Below, piece by piece: positions 1 through 5,132 of a stretch of DNA of 5,132 nucleotides. Source of the stretch: DATFMP01 sp035266845 (lineage in GTDB: Bacteria; SAR324; JACQKK01); assembly GCA_035266845.1 (NCBI GenBank), contig DATFMP010000049.1, forward strand, positions 1 to 5,132, in the 5' to 3' direction. The position numbers and the translations under genes were made by a program. Within the stretch, counting starts at the first letter, position 1. Every line of letters begins with the position of its first letter. The notes under the pieces were generated by a model, which was given only the letters and a program-made list of their open reading frames with translations, was not told the origin of the DNA and did not search any database.

Positions 1-1
1 C

Positions 2-190
2 CGCAAGCTGGAGGACGGCTCCCTGGGCCTGGAGGAATCGCTGCAGGTTTTCGAGGAGGGCATCGCCTGGAGCCGCCAGTGCCACCAGCGCCTCGCCGAT
101 GCCGAGCGCAAGGTGGAGGTGCTCCTCAAGACGGACAAGGAGGAGCTGACCCAGGTCGCCTTCGACCTGGAGGAAGGCGAGGAGGCGTAG
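2..190 (+). CDS. xseB: Exodeoxyribonuclease VII small subunit, 3' part
   Basis: The last 62 codons of a gene that begins upstream of the window, ending in TAG at 188-190. XseB is the small subunit of the cytoplasmic exonuclease VII. Several copies bind one XseA large subunit, and the complex degrades single-stranded DNA to oligonucleotides. The visible residues follow the family pattern: KLEDGSLGLEESLQVFEEGI, then an amphipathic helix rich in Gln, Arg and Glu with LADAERKVEVLL, then a short acidic tail (EEGEEA). Family members are about 70-90 residues long, so roughly 10-25 N-terminal residues are missing. In many proteobacteria xseB is followed at once by ispA and dxs. Here it ends at a convergent boundary with a minus-strand gene, so those genes are not directly downstream. 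Identification rests on recalled family sequence and is fairly secure. Confidence 0.9.
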   Translation, partial: RKLEDGSLGLEESLQVFEEGIAWSRQCHQRLADAERKVEVLLKTDKEELTQVAFDLEEGEEA

Positions 191-207
191 GAGGCAGGCC
201 TGCGCTG

Positions 208-222
208 CCAAGCTGCGCTTGG
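208..222 (+). terminator. Possible terminator hairpin after xseB
   Basis: CCAAGC (208-213), loop TGC, GCTTGG (217-222): a perfect 6-bp stem starting 18 bases after the xseB stop. It is followed by the moderately T-rich GAATTGGTCTTT rather than a clean T-run, so intrinsic termination would be weak. A competing 10-bp palindrome GCAGGCCTGC lies at 194-203, and GGCAG (193-197) can also pair with CTGCC (205-209). Confidence 0.35.
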
Positions 223-268
223 GAATTGGTCTTTAGGCGGCTGAGCCGCTTAAAACCACGAGAATTCC
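222..268. repeat. Long imperfect inverted repeat with TTT...AAA stem
   Basis: The core TTTAGGCGGC (232-241), loop TGA, GCCGCTTAAA (245-254) forms a 10-bp stem with one G-T pair. It is extended outward by GGT (228-230) with ACC (255-257) and GGAATT (222-227) with AATTCC (263-268), leaving a one-base bulge on one side and five bases on the other. The T bases lie 5' of the GC core and the A bases 3', the reverse of an intrinsic terminator, and this holds on both strands. A palindromic repeat element or a structured RNA is more likely. Confidence 0.5.
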
Positions 269-271
269 AAC

Positions 272-293
272 GCGGGGGCCGAAGGGCCCCCGC
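272..293. repeat. Perfect GC hairpin, 9-bp stem
   Basis: GCGGGGGCC (272-280), loop GAAG (281-284), GGCCCCCGC (285-293). This is the strongest simple stem in the window and consists only of G-C pairs. On the plus strand it is followed by ACCCCCAC, not T, so it is not a classical intrinsic terminator. It could slow polymerase or protect an RNA 3' end between the convergent genes. Confidence 0.6.
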
Positions 294-340
294 ACCCCCA
301 CTTGCCCAAGGCCTGCACGGCCCCACCCACAAATCGAGAC

Positions 341-357
341 AGGCTCCATTGGAGCCT
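341..357. repeat. Perfect inverted repeat, 7-bp stem
   Basis: AGGCTCC (341-347), loop ATT, GGAGCCT (351-357). The left arm recurs as GGCTCCA at 371-377. No T-run follows on the plus strand (TCATC). On the minus strand only GTCTCGATTTG follows, so termination is possible but weak. Confidence 0.4.
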
Positions 358-409
358 TCATCAGGCACACGGCTCCAGTCTATGGCTCATCGCAGACCTC
401 CGCGTTGCT

Positions 410-434
410 GAGGAGCGGCCGAAGGCCGCGTCTC
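410..434 (-). terminator. Possible terminator hairpin after the oxidoreductase gene
   Basis: GCGGCC (415-420), loop GAA, GGCCGC (424-429) is a perfect 6-bp stem. It is extended past an A-G mismatch by GAGG (410-413) with TCTC (431-434). It lies about 45 bases downstream of the stop codon of the minus-strand gene that ends at 477, a suitable place for a 3' end. No T-run follows on the minus strand, so termination would need Rho or be partial. Confidence 0.3.
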
Positions 435-476
435 GAAGCGCGCGGAAGCATGGGGCGATGCCTTTCCAGACACGGC

Positions 477-1388
477 CTACGCCGGCGCCAGCCGGGTCAT
501 CGCATCCAGGGCGCGCTCCAGGGTCATCTCGGGATCGAAGTTGGCCTCCAGGAACAGTTCGGTCAGCCCGGCCTGCCGATATAGGTCGAGGTCCTCGCGG
601 ATCTCGTCCACCGTGCCCCACAACGGGCGGCGACCCTCGCCCTGCGGCGTGTCGTACAGGCGGAAGGTGCCGCGGGCCACGATCTGGAGGCTAGCCACGT
701 CTCGGCCGGCCGCCTGCGCCGCCGTCTTCAGCTCTGCCACCAGCGGCTCCACCTCCACCAGCGGCACGTTGCCGCCCATGAACCCATCCGCCAGCGCGAC
801 GGCACGCCTGACCGCGGCGCTGCCGTAGCCGCCGAAGGTGATGGGCGGGTGCGGCTGCTGCACGGGCCGGGGTTCGATCAGCGAGCGCGGCAGCTGGTAG
901 AACTCGCCGTGGAACTCCGCCACGTCCTGGGTCCAGATGGCCTTGAGGCAGCGCATGAACTCGTCGCCGCGCCGTCCACGCTCCCGGTAGGGCACACCGA
1001 CCGCCTCCAGTTCGTCTTTGGACCAGCCGATGCCCAGGCCGACGTCCAGGCGTCCGCCGCAACAGTGGTCGAGGGTGGCGAGCTGCTTGGCCAGCATGGC
1101 TGGCGAGTAGAACGGCATGATGAGAACGCTGATGCCCAGCCGGATGCGCCGGGTCACGGCGGCCACATAGGCCAGCGTCACGATGGGGTCCACGACCCGG
1201 CGGAAGGCCTCCGGCCACGGCTGGCCGGCATAGGGCGGATAGTCGTTCTGCGGCTCGATGGCGTACAGCAGCCGCTGAAAGGTCCACAGGGAATGGTAGC
1301 CCAGTGCCTCGGCGTGCTGAGCCACCCGCACCTGGTTCTCAGGCGTGGCCCATGCACCGGCGATGGGCAGCGAGAATCCGAGCTTCAT
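477..1388 (-). CDS. Luciferase-like monooxygenase family oxidoreductase (F420- or FMN-dependent)
   Basis: A 303-residue cytoplasmic protein of the bacterial luciferase-like TIM-barrel family, closest in my recollection to the F420-dependent Rv2161c type. It opens with MKLGFSLPIAG and ATPENQVRVAQHAEALGY (residues 14-31), the first barrel strand and helix. RRIRLGISVLIMPFYSPAMLAKQLATLD (80-107) and GGRLDVGLGIGWSKDELEAVG (111-131) are the hallmark segments, the latter with the GGR-x(3)-G-x-G-x-GW core. ITFGGYGSAAVRRAVALADGF (183-203) matches the phosphate-side region. Substrate and cofactor cannot be read from the sequence; FMN is possible. The start at 1388 fits the family N-terminus, although the Shine-Dalgarno match is weak. 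An in-phase ATG at 1700 lies deep inside galU and is rejected. The gene begins 37 bases after galU and is probably the last of the cluster. Confidence 0.85.
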   Translation of the reverse strand: MKLGFSLPIAGAWATPENQVRVAQHAEALGYHSLWTFQRLLYAIEPQNDYPPYAGQPWPEAFRRVVDPIVTLAYVAAVTRRIRLGISVLIMPFYSPAMLAKQLATLDHCCGGRLDVGLGIGWSKDELEAVGVPYRERGRRGDEFMRCLKAIWTQDVAEFHGEFYQLPRSLIEPRPVQQPHPPITFGGYGSAAVRRAVALADGFMGGNVPLVEVEPLVAELKTAAQAAGRDVASLQIVARGTFRLYDTPQGEGRRPLWGTVDEIREDLDLYRQAGLTELFLEANFDPEMTLERALDAMTRLAPA

Positions 1389-1425
1389 GGGGTGACCCGC
1401 CCGCGTCCCTGCGTCGGGAGCGCTC

Positions 1426-2289
1426 TCATTCCTCGTCTTCCCGCCGCAGCACTTGGCGCATGTAGTGCAGCAGGTCGTTGCGGAACTCGTCGCGCAGCAG
1501 CCCGAACTCGATGAACGAGTGCAGATAGCCCTGCGGCGTGCCCACGTCCAGGATCTTGCCCTCGAAGCGCTTGACCACCACGCGGCCTTGGGCTGCCATG
1601 CGCTGGATGGCCTCGGTCTGCGTAAACTCCCGTCCCTGAGCGGCGGAGCGAGTGGACTTGAGGGCTGCGAAGATCTCTGGGGCATAGAGGTAGCGCCCAT
1701 AGCCCACCAGCCGGCTGGGCTCCGTGCCGGGCGCGGGCTTCTCCACCATCGCCTTCACGTACTCCACTCCGTCGCGCTCGTCCGTGTCCATCACGCCGTA
1801 GCGCGAGATGTCGCCGTCGGGAATCTCCTGCCCGGCCAGCACGGTGCAGCCAGTGCGCTCGTACAGCTCGATGAGCTGGGCGCTCAGGTTGGGCCCGTGG
1901 ATCAGGATGTCGTCCGGGTAGGCCACCACGAAGGGCGAATCGCCCACGAACGGCTCCACCAGCAGCAGCGCATCGCCGGTGCCGGCCATCTGCTGCTGGC
2001 GCATGAAGAAGATGTTGACGTTGACCGGGCGGATGGAGTGCAGCTTCTCCTGTGCGCCCTCCTCGCGGAAGGTCGTCTCCAGTTCGATCTCGCGGTCGAA
2101 GTAGTCCTCCAGCGGCTTCTTGCGCCGCGAGGTGATGATGAGGATGTCCTCGATGCCCGCCACGATCAGCTCCTTGACGATGATGTCAATGGCCGGCGTG
2201 TCGATCAGCGGGAACATCTCCTTGGGGATGGTCTTGGTGGCGGGCAGGAACCGCGTGCCGTACCCGGCGGCGAGAATCACGCCTTTCAT
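1426..2289 (-). CDS. galU: UTP-glucose-1-phosphate uridylyltransferase
   Basis: A 287-residue cytoplasmic enzyme that makes UDP-glucose from UTP and glucose 1-phosphate, for envelope polysaccharide and glycosylation. The nucleotide-binding signature AAGYGTRFLPATKTIPKEM (residues 7-25) is complete. Next come YPDDILI (124-130) with the metal-binding Asp region, VEKP (182-185) with the conserved Lys, GRYLYAPEIF (198-207) and DVGTPQGYL (248-256). The length is normal. RRKKPLEDYFDREIELE (55-71) is typical of true GalU rather than RmlA. Two positions differ from the commonest form: GTGDALL (103-109), where GLGHA or GTGHA is usual, and TQTEAI (223-228), where QLTDAI is usual. The start is supported by AAGGA four bases before ATG. 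The gene lies 49 bases after mgtE and 37 bases before the oxidoreductase gene. A related sugar nucleotidyltransferase with another sugar preference cannot be excluded. Confidence 0.92.
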   Translation of the reverse strand: MKGVILAAGYGTRFLPATKTIPKEMFPLIDTPAIDIIVKELIVAGIEDILIITSRRKKPLEDYFDREIELETTFREEGAQEKLHSIRPVNVNIFFMRQQQMAGTGDALLLVEPFVGDSPFVVAYPDDILIHGPNLSAQLIELYERTGCTVLAGQEIPDGDISRYGVMDTDERDGVEYVKAMVEKPAPGTEPSRLVGYGRYLYAPEIFAALKSTRSAAQGREFTQTEAIQRMAAQGRVVVKRFEGKILDVGTPQGYLHSFIEFGLLRDEFRNDLLHYMRQVLRREDEE

Positions 2290-2293
2290 GGCG

Positions 2294-2298
2294 TCCTT
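2294..2298 (-). promoter_or_regulatory. Ribosome binding site of galU
   Basis: AAGGA on the minus strand, four bases upstream of the ATG at 2289. It is one of only two clear Shine-Dalgarno matches in the minus-strand cluster, and it fixes the galU start. Confidence 0.6.
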
Positions 2299-2338
2299 GA
2301 GACCAGTCGGAGCGGCCCGTGGGGGCCTGCCCCTGGGT

Positions 2339-3709
2339 TCACAGCAGTATCGCGTAGGCGATGGAGAGATACACGAGGATGCCCAGCACGTCGTTCATGG
2401 TGGTCAGGAACGGGCCCGTGGCCAGCGCGGGGTCCAGCCCCAGCCGGCGCAGCACCATGGGGATGATCATGCCCGCCGTGGACGCCATCGTGATCGTGCA
2501 CAGCGTCGCCAGCCCCACGGCCAGCCCCATCTCCAGATGGCCGGTAAGCGTTACACCGCCGACAATGAGGATCATCGCAAACGCCAGCCCGATGCTCAAG
2601 GCGACCACGAACTCGCGCGCCAAGCGCCGCCGGAAGTGCGAAAGCCGCACCTCGCCCGTGGCCAGCCCGCGGATCACCAGCGAGGCGGACTGCACGCCCG
2701 TGTTGCCGCCCATCGCCATGATCACCGGGATGAACATGGCCAGCTGCGGCAGGGAGCCCAGGAAGTCCACCCGCCAGTCCAGGATCAGCGCGGAGATCAT
2801 CTCGCCACCGAGCGCGATCAGCAGCCATGGGGCGCGGTCGCGCACGGATTGCACCAGAGAGACCTCGCGCACCTCCTCGGCGCCGGTCCCGGTGAGGCGG
2901 CCCAGGTCCTCGCTGTGCTCCTCCTGGATCACGTCCACCACGTCGTCCACCGTGATGCGGCCGATCAGGCGGCGGTGGACATCCACCACGGGAATCGTCA
3001 CCAGGTCGTGATCCCACACCAGCCGCGAGACGTCCTCCTGGTCCAGGTGGGCCTCCACGGAGATGGGGTCCGGCTCCATCAGCGCTTCCACCGTCTCGTC
3101 ACCTTCCGCGAGCAGCATCCGGGAGTTGGGCACCACGCCCACCAGCCGCCGCTGGTCGTCCACCACGAAGATGGCGAAGAAGTCGTCCAGGTGGACGCGC
3201 TCCACATAGCCGCGAATGTCCGCGATGGCTTCGCGCACGGTCTGGCGGGTGCGTACCTGCACCACGTCCGGGTCCATCAGGCCGCCGGCGGTTTCCGGCC
3301 CGTAGGTCAGCAGCACCGTCAGGGCCTCGCGCGTCTGCGCGCTCAGCGCCGCCAGCACGGACGCGTGCCGCTCCAAGGGCAGCAGATCCAGCGTGTCCGC
3401 CCCGTCGTCGGGCTCCATGCGCTCGATGTAGGCGGCTACCTGCACTTCCGAGAGCGCGGCCAGCAGTTGCTCCTGGGTGGATTCGTCCAGCTCGACGATC
3501 GCATCCGCCGCCTTTTGCGGCTCCATAAGCCCCAGCAGCGTCAACCGCTCGGCCAGCGGAAAGTGGTAGAACGCCTCGGCCACCTCCACCGGCTCGGCCT
3601 CGGCCAGCAACGCGCGCAGGGCTTCACCGGCGGCCTCGGGGGCGCCCGCAGCCTCATCCAGCAGGCGGCGGACGTCCTCCTCCAGCGGTGTCTGCGGCGG
3701 GGATTCCAT
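2339..3709 (-). CDS. mgtE: Magnesium channel/transporter MgtE
   Basis: A 456-residue inner-membrane protein that admits Mg2+ and is gated by cytosolic Mg2+. The helical MgtE N domain covers about residues 25-135 (FYHFPLAERLTLLGLMEP, MEPDDGADTLDLLP). A pair of CBS domains follows (about 140-200, with AGGLMDPDVVQV, and 205-262, with VTIPVVDVHRRLIGRITVDD), then the plug helix region (IQEEHSEDLGRL). The pore domain has five predicted membrane spans, at about 292-312, 320-345, 365-385, 393-420 and 432-456. FIPVIMAMGGNTGVQS (326-341) is the family signature. In LDPALATGPFLTTMNDVLG (425-443), Asp440 aligns with the Mg2+-selective pore Asp, so the channel should be functional. The start at 3709 gives a normal N-terminus. 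An in-frame ATG at 3766 would add 19 unlikely residues, and neither start has a strong Shine-Dalgarno. No M-box riboswitch is seen upstream. Confidence 0.95.
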   Translation of the reverse strand: MESPPQTPLEEDVRRLLDEAAGAPEAAGEALRALLAEAEPVEVAEAFYHFPLAERLTLLGLMEPQKAADAIVELDESTQEQLLAALSEVQVAAYIERMEPDDGADTLDLLPLERHASVLAALSAQTREALTVLLTYGPETAGGLMDPDVVQVRTRQTVREAIADIRGYVERVHLDDFFAIFVVDDQRRLVGVVPNSRMLLAEGDETVEALMEPDPISVEAHLDQEDVSRLVWDHDLVTIPVVDVHRRLIGRITVDDVVDVIQEEHSEDLGRLTGTGAEEVREVSLVQSVRDRAPWLLIALGGEMISALILDWRVDFLGSLPQLAMFIPVIMAMGGNTGVQSASLVIRGLATGEVRLSHFRRRLAREFVVALSIGLAFAMILIVGGVTLTGHLEMGLAVGLATLCTITMASTAGMIIPMVLRRLGLDPALATGPFLTTMNDVLGILVYLSIAYAILL

Positions 3710-3811
3710 GCTCAGGCTCGCTCGGCGGAAAGTGGCGGACCCGGGCAGCGCCGCTCCCGCGGGCATCTGCGGGCACCGGCTGTCGGCGCGGCGGAGGCTC
3801 CGGGCTGGCCC

Positions 3812-4555
3812 TCAGCGCTTGCGGAGGTAAATGTCCCGGTAGAATGCTTCGGCGCTGCTCTTGGTCGAGTCCGAGTCGATCTGCATGCCGATCACGGCCT
3901 CCTTTTCAGGCGGGTGACCGAACACACGGGTGTAGTCCTGCAGGATGTTACGGCGCTCGCTGTACCAGCGGCCGATGCCGTCGGCCTTCACCGTGCGCAG
4001 GATCAGGTAGCGCGAGGCATCGCGCTTGGTGCTGGTGATGGGCGTGTCCTTGGGCCCGTCGTTCTCCCACAGGTAGCAGAGGGAGTCGAAGCCGATCAGG
4101 CCCGGATTGACGATCACGCACATGGAGCCGGCCTGATCGTCCCGCGCTTGCACGCGCACGTCGCCACCCTTCGGGGTCTTCGTCACCTTCCACTGCCATT
4201 CCAGGATGGGCCAGTTCTGCAGGCGGAAGCCATCGCGCAGGCCCACGGAGAACGAGTTGTCGCTGCCGCTGCGCAGGTGGATGTAGTGATCGTCTGGCCC
4301 GGCGCCATTGACGAACTGGAAGAACTGGTCGTTGCCTTCGCCGAAGAAGGGCGAGATCTTCTGCACCTGCCACTTGCCGGGCGTCGCGCCGGGCGCCAGC
4401 GTGCGCGCGAAGTCGTCCAAGCGCATCGCGTCCTCGGCCGCGCGCGCCGTGGCCGCATGCGGCCAGAAGCCGGACGCCGCCCAGCCCAGAGCACACAGGA
4501 CGAATGCAGAGGCCAGGGCACGGGCCGGCCGCCCGGTCGCGAAAGCAGGGTACAT
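3812..4555 (-). CDS. Secreted DUF3047 family protein
   Basis: A 247-residue protein of unknown function. It has a Sec signal peptide: basic residues (Arg9, Arg12), a hydrophobic stretch at about 13-31 (ALASAFVLCALGWAASGF), and a likely signal peptidase I site after ATARA (residue 39), so it should be periplasmic or outer-membrane associated. The mature part matches DUF3047: LEWQWKV with the Pro-rich turn (118-124), GDVRVQARDDQAGSMCVIV (131-149), CYLWEND (160-166), WYSERRNILQDYTRVFG (197-213), and QIDSDSTKSSAEAFYRDIYL (225-244). No catalytic role is established for the family as far as I know. It begins nine bases after the stop of the upstream membrane gene and in the same reading phase (TGA, three codons, ATG), with no visible Shine-Dalgarno, so translational coupling is likely. 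mgtE follows 102 bases later. Confidence 0.85.
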   Translation of the reverse strand: MYPAFATGRPARALASAFVLCALGWAASGFWPHAATARAAEDAMRLDDFARTLAPGATPGKWQVQKISPFFGEGNDQFFQFVNGAGPDDHYIHLRSGSDNSFSVGLRDGFRLQNWPILEWQWKVTKTPKGGDVRVQARDDQAGSMCVIVNPGLIGFDSLCYLWENDGPKDTPITSTKRDASRYLILRTVKADGIGRWYSERRNILQDYTRVFGHPPEKEAVIGMQIDSDSTKSSAEAFYRDIYLRKR

Positions 4556-4564
4556 GGGCAGGAA

Positions 4565-4882
4565 TCAGTCCAGTCGGGGCGCCGCCTCGCGCAGGCCACG
4601 GATGAGGAAGAACAGGCCGAAGCCCACCATCGCCGCACCGGCCAGCCAAAGGGCCCAGCCCAGCGGCTGGCGTAGTACCCAGGCCAGCACCGCCAGCGCG
4701 AGCGCCAACAGACCTTCGGCGACGTCCTTATAGTACAGGCGATAGACCGCGTAGGCCGCGATGGCCAGGGGCGCCACGGGAGGCAACACCCACTTCAGCA
4801 GCACCATCACCGCCCCGGTGATCATCAGCGCGGTGCCGCGGCTCAGATCCATATCCCGCCGCGGATTCAGCTCAATCTGCAT
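4565..4882 (-). CDS. Small membrane protein, 105 aa, unknown function
   Basis: I do not recognise this protein. After a short polar N-terminus (MQIELNPRRDMDLSRG) it is almost entirely hydrophobic, with three or four predicted spans: about residues 18-32, 35-50, 56-70 and 75-95. Charged KD at 52-53 and Arg71 mark the loops, and the tail is RGLREAAPRLD. The start at 4882 is chosen because AGAGGGG stands eight bases upstream on the minus strand. ATG at 4852 (MDLSRG) and TTG at 4903 are possible alternatives. It appears to be the first gene of the minus-strand cluster. Its stop is nine bases from the DUF3047 start and in phase with it, which suggests coupled expression and perhaps a shared envelope role. 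The reading frame has good codon character, and the membrane pattern supports a real gene. Confidence 0.75.
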   Translation of the reverse strand: MQIELNPRRDMDLSRGTALMITGAVMVLLKWVLPPVAPLAIAAYAVYRLYYKDVAEGLLALALAVLAWVLRQPLGWALWLAGAAMVGFGLFFLIRGLREAAPRLD

Positions 4883-4905
4883 GGCCGCAACCCCTCTTCG
4901 CAACC

Positions 4906-4929
4906 GAGCGCGCGGGGCCTCCCGCGCTC
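4906..4929. repeat. Inverted repeat in the likely leader of the minus-strand cluster
   Basis: GAGCGC (4906-4911) pairs with GCGCTC (4924-4929), and GGG (4914-4916) with CCC (4921-4923), leaving a two-base bulge and a four-base loop. It lies 24 to 47 bases upstream of the ATG at 4882, so it would form in the 5' leader if transcription starts further out. It could be a leader hairpin or simply GC-rich chance pairing. Confidence 0.3.
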
Positions 4930-4973
4930 ACCTGCCGCCCTGCCACGGGCCCTTCCTGCCGCGACTTCCGGGG

Positions 4974-4983
4974 GTTCGCGAAC
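4974..4983. promoter_or_regulatory. Perfect 10-bp palindrome, candidate operator
   Basis: GTTCGCGAAC is fully self-complementary and lies near the middle of the divergent region, 91 bases from the minus-strand start and 87 from the plus-strand start. Its position would suit a dimeric regulator acting on both genes. No regulator family can be named from it. Confidence 0.3.
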
Positions 4984-5009
4984 GCCACATGACATCCCCG
5001 GCCGCTTTC

Positions 5010-5040
5010 GCTAGGGTGGGCTTCCACAGCCCAAACTAGC
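5010..5040. promoter_or_regulatory. Inverted repeat upstream of the plus-strand gene
   Basis: GCTAG (5010-5014) pairs with CTAGC (5036-5040), and TGGGCT (5017-5022) with AGCCCA (5028-5033), around the loop TCCAC (5023-5027), with a 2x2 mismatch between the two stems. It ends 30 bases before the ATG at 5071, so it is either an operator over the promoter or a 5'-leader hairpin. Confidence 0.4.
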
Positions 5041-5070
5041 ACAACGCCGCCCCGATAGACAGCCGCCGCC

Positions 5071-5132
5071 ATGCCCGACGACCGCCCCACAGGCAGCCCG
5101 CGCTTCACTCCGGAAGAACGCGCGCTGCTGGC
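5071..5132 (+). CDS. Start of an unidentified gene, cut by the window edge
   Basis: An ATG at 5071 opens a frame that runs to the window end: MPDDRPTGSPRFTPEERALL, then one partial codon. An in-frame TAG at 5056-5058, 12 bases upstream, excludes any earlier start apart from GCC- and ACA-type codons, so this ATG would be the true start. The polar, Pro-rich beginning followed by TPEERALL, which looks like the first turn of a helix, is typical of a cytoplasmic bacterial protein, but 20 residues are too few to name a family. No clear Shine-Dalgarno precedes it. The divergent arrangement with the membrane-protein gene and the inverted repeats between them support a gene start here. Confidence 0.5.
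   Translation, partial: MPDDRPTGSPRFTPEERALL

Larger units (their letters stand above)
191..476. other. Non-coding spacer between convergent genes, rich in inverted repeats
   Basis: A 286-base gap between the xseB stop and the stop of the minus-strand oxidoreductase gene. Open frames that cross it have no recognisable protein character and overlap known genes in the wrong frame, so I call no gene here. It holds at least five perfect or near-perfect inverted repeats: 194-203, 208-222, 232-254, 272-293, 341-357 and 415-429, the first two being mutually exclusive. None is followed by a strong run of T on either strand. The 272-293 and 415-429 hairpins share the apical sequence GGCCGAAGG (277-285 and 417-425). 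Confidence 0.75.
4883..5070. promoter_or_regulatory. Divergent promoter region
   Basis: This 188-base gap separates the first gene of the minus-strand cluster from a plus-strand gene start, so promoters for both should lie here. I cannot pick convincing -35 and -10 boxes on either strand; in such GC-rich DNA they may be degenerate. It contains three inverted repeats: 4906-4929, 4974-4983 and 5010-5040. Confidence 0.5.

Noticed and set aside
232..254. Hairpin read as a rho-independent terminator
   Set aside because: The T bases are on the 5' arm and the A bases on the 3' arm for both strands, so no U-run follows the stem in either transcript.
79..694. Overlapping open frames on both strands across the 191-476 spacer
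   Set aside because: They overlap xseB or the oxidoreductase gene out of frame, are rich in Arg, Pro and Gly, and show no family features. They look like shadows of GC-rich DNA.
1389..1700. N-terminal extension of the oxidoreductase gene to an ATG at 1700
   Set aside because: The extension would run inside galU in another frame and has low-complexity Ser/Arg/Cys content. The family N-terminus MKLGF starts at 1388.
2314..2333. Terminator between mgtE and galU
   Set aside because: Only weak 4-5 bp alternatives pair (for example GGCCC with GGGCC), with no T-run. The 49-base gap is better read as an intra-operon spacer.
3710..3811. Mg2+-sensing riboswitch (M-box) before mgtE
   Set aside because: The gap is only 102 bases, shorter than a full M-box aptamer plus expression platform. 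I see no conserved stem pattern, only short GC pairings and a 7-base direct repeat (GCGGGCA at 3759 and 3769).
2120..4675. An 851-codon plus-strand open frame opposite galU, mgtE and the DUF3047 gene
   Set aside because: It is antisense to three well-supported genes. Its translation is dominated by His, Gln, Arg and Ala repeats typical of the reverse frame of GC-rich genes, and it shows no domain.
1..5132. A defence, mobile or CRISPR-type system
   Set aside because: No transposase, integrase, nuclease cluster, repeat-spacer array or attachment duplication was found. All recognised genes are housekeeping or general envelope and metabolic families.

Overview
This window comes from a GC-rich bacterial chromosome, probably Gram-negative: one protein carries a classical export signal and belongs to a family (DUF3047) seen mostly in proteobacteria. 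The phylum cannot be fixed from the sequence. The GalU protein resembles, from memory, the form found in spirochaetes and some deep-branching groups, so an under-sampled environmental lineage is possible. The content is mostly housekeeping. I see no transposase, phage gene, CRISPR array, tRNA or rRNA.

Layout: (1) 1-190, plus strand: the 3' end of xseB, the small subunit of exodeoxyribonuclease VII. (2) 191-476: a non-coding spacer between convergent genes, with a series of inverted repeats. Only the outermost two are plausible terminators. (3) 477-4882, minus strand: five co-directional genes. In transcription order they are a 105-aa membrane protein, a secreted DUF3047 protein, the Mg2+ channel/transporter MgtE, the UTP-glucose-1-phosphate uridylyltransferase GalU, and a luciferase-like (F420- or FMN-dependent) oxidoreductase. 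The gaps are about 9, 102, 49 and 37 bases, so one operon is plausible, with a possible internal promoter before mgtE. (4) 4883-5070: a divergent intergenic region with three inverted repeats that could be operators or leader hairpins. (5) 5071-5132, plus strand: the first 20 codons of an unidentified gene that leaves the window.

How the genes might work together: GalU supplies UDP-glucose for envelope polysaccharides, and MgtE supplies Mg2+. The first two genes encode envelope proteins, and the oxidoreductase has an unknown substrate. No strong functional link is visible beyond co-orientation. The points most worth a second look are the hairpin-rich spacer at 191-476, the in-phase stop between the membrane gene and the DUF3047 gene, the inverted repeats of the divergent promoter region, and an Asp in GalU where I expect His.
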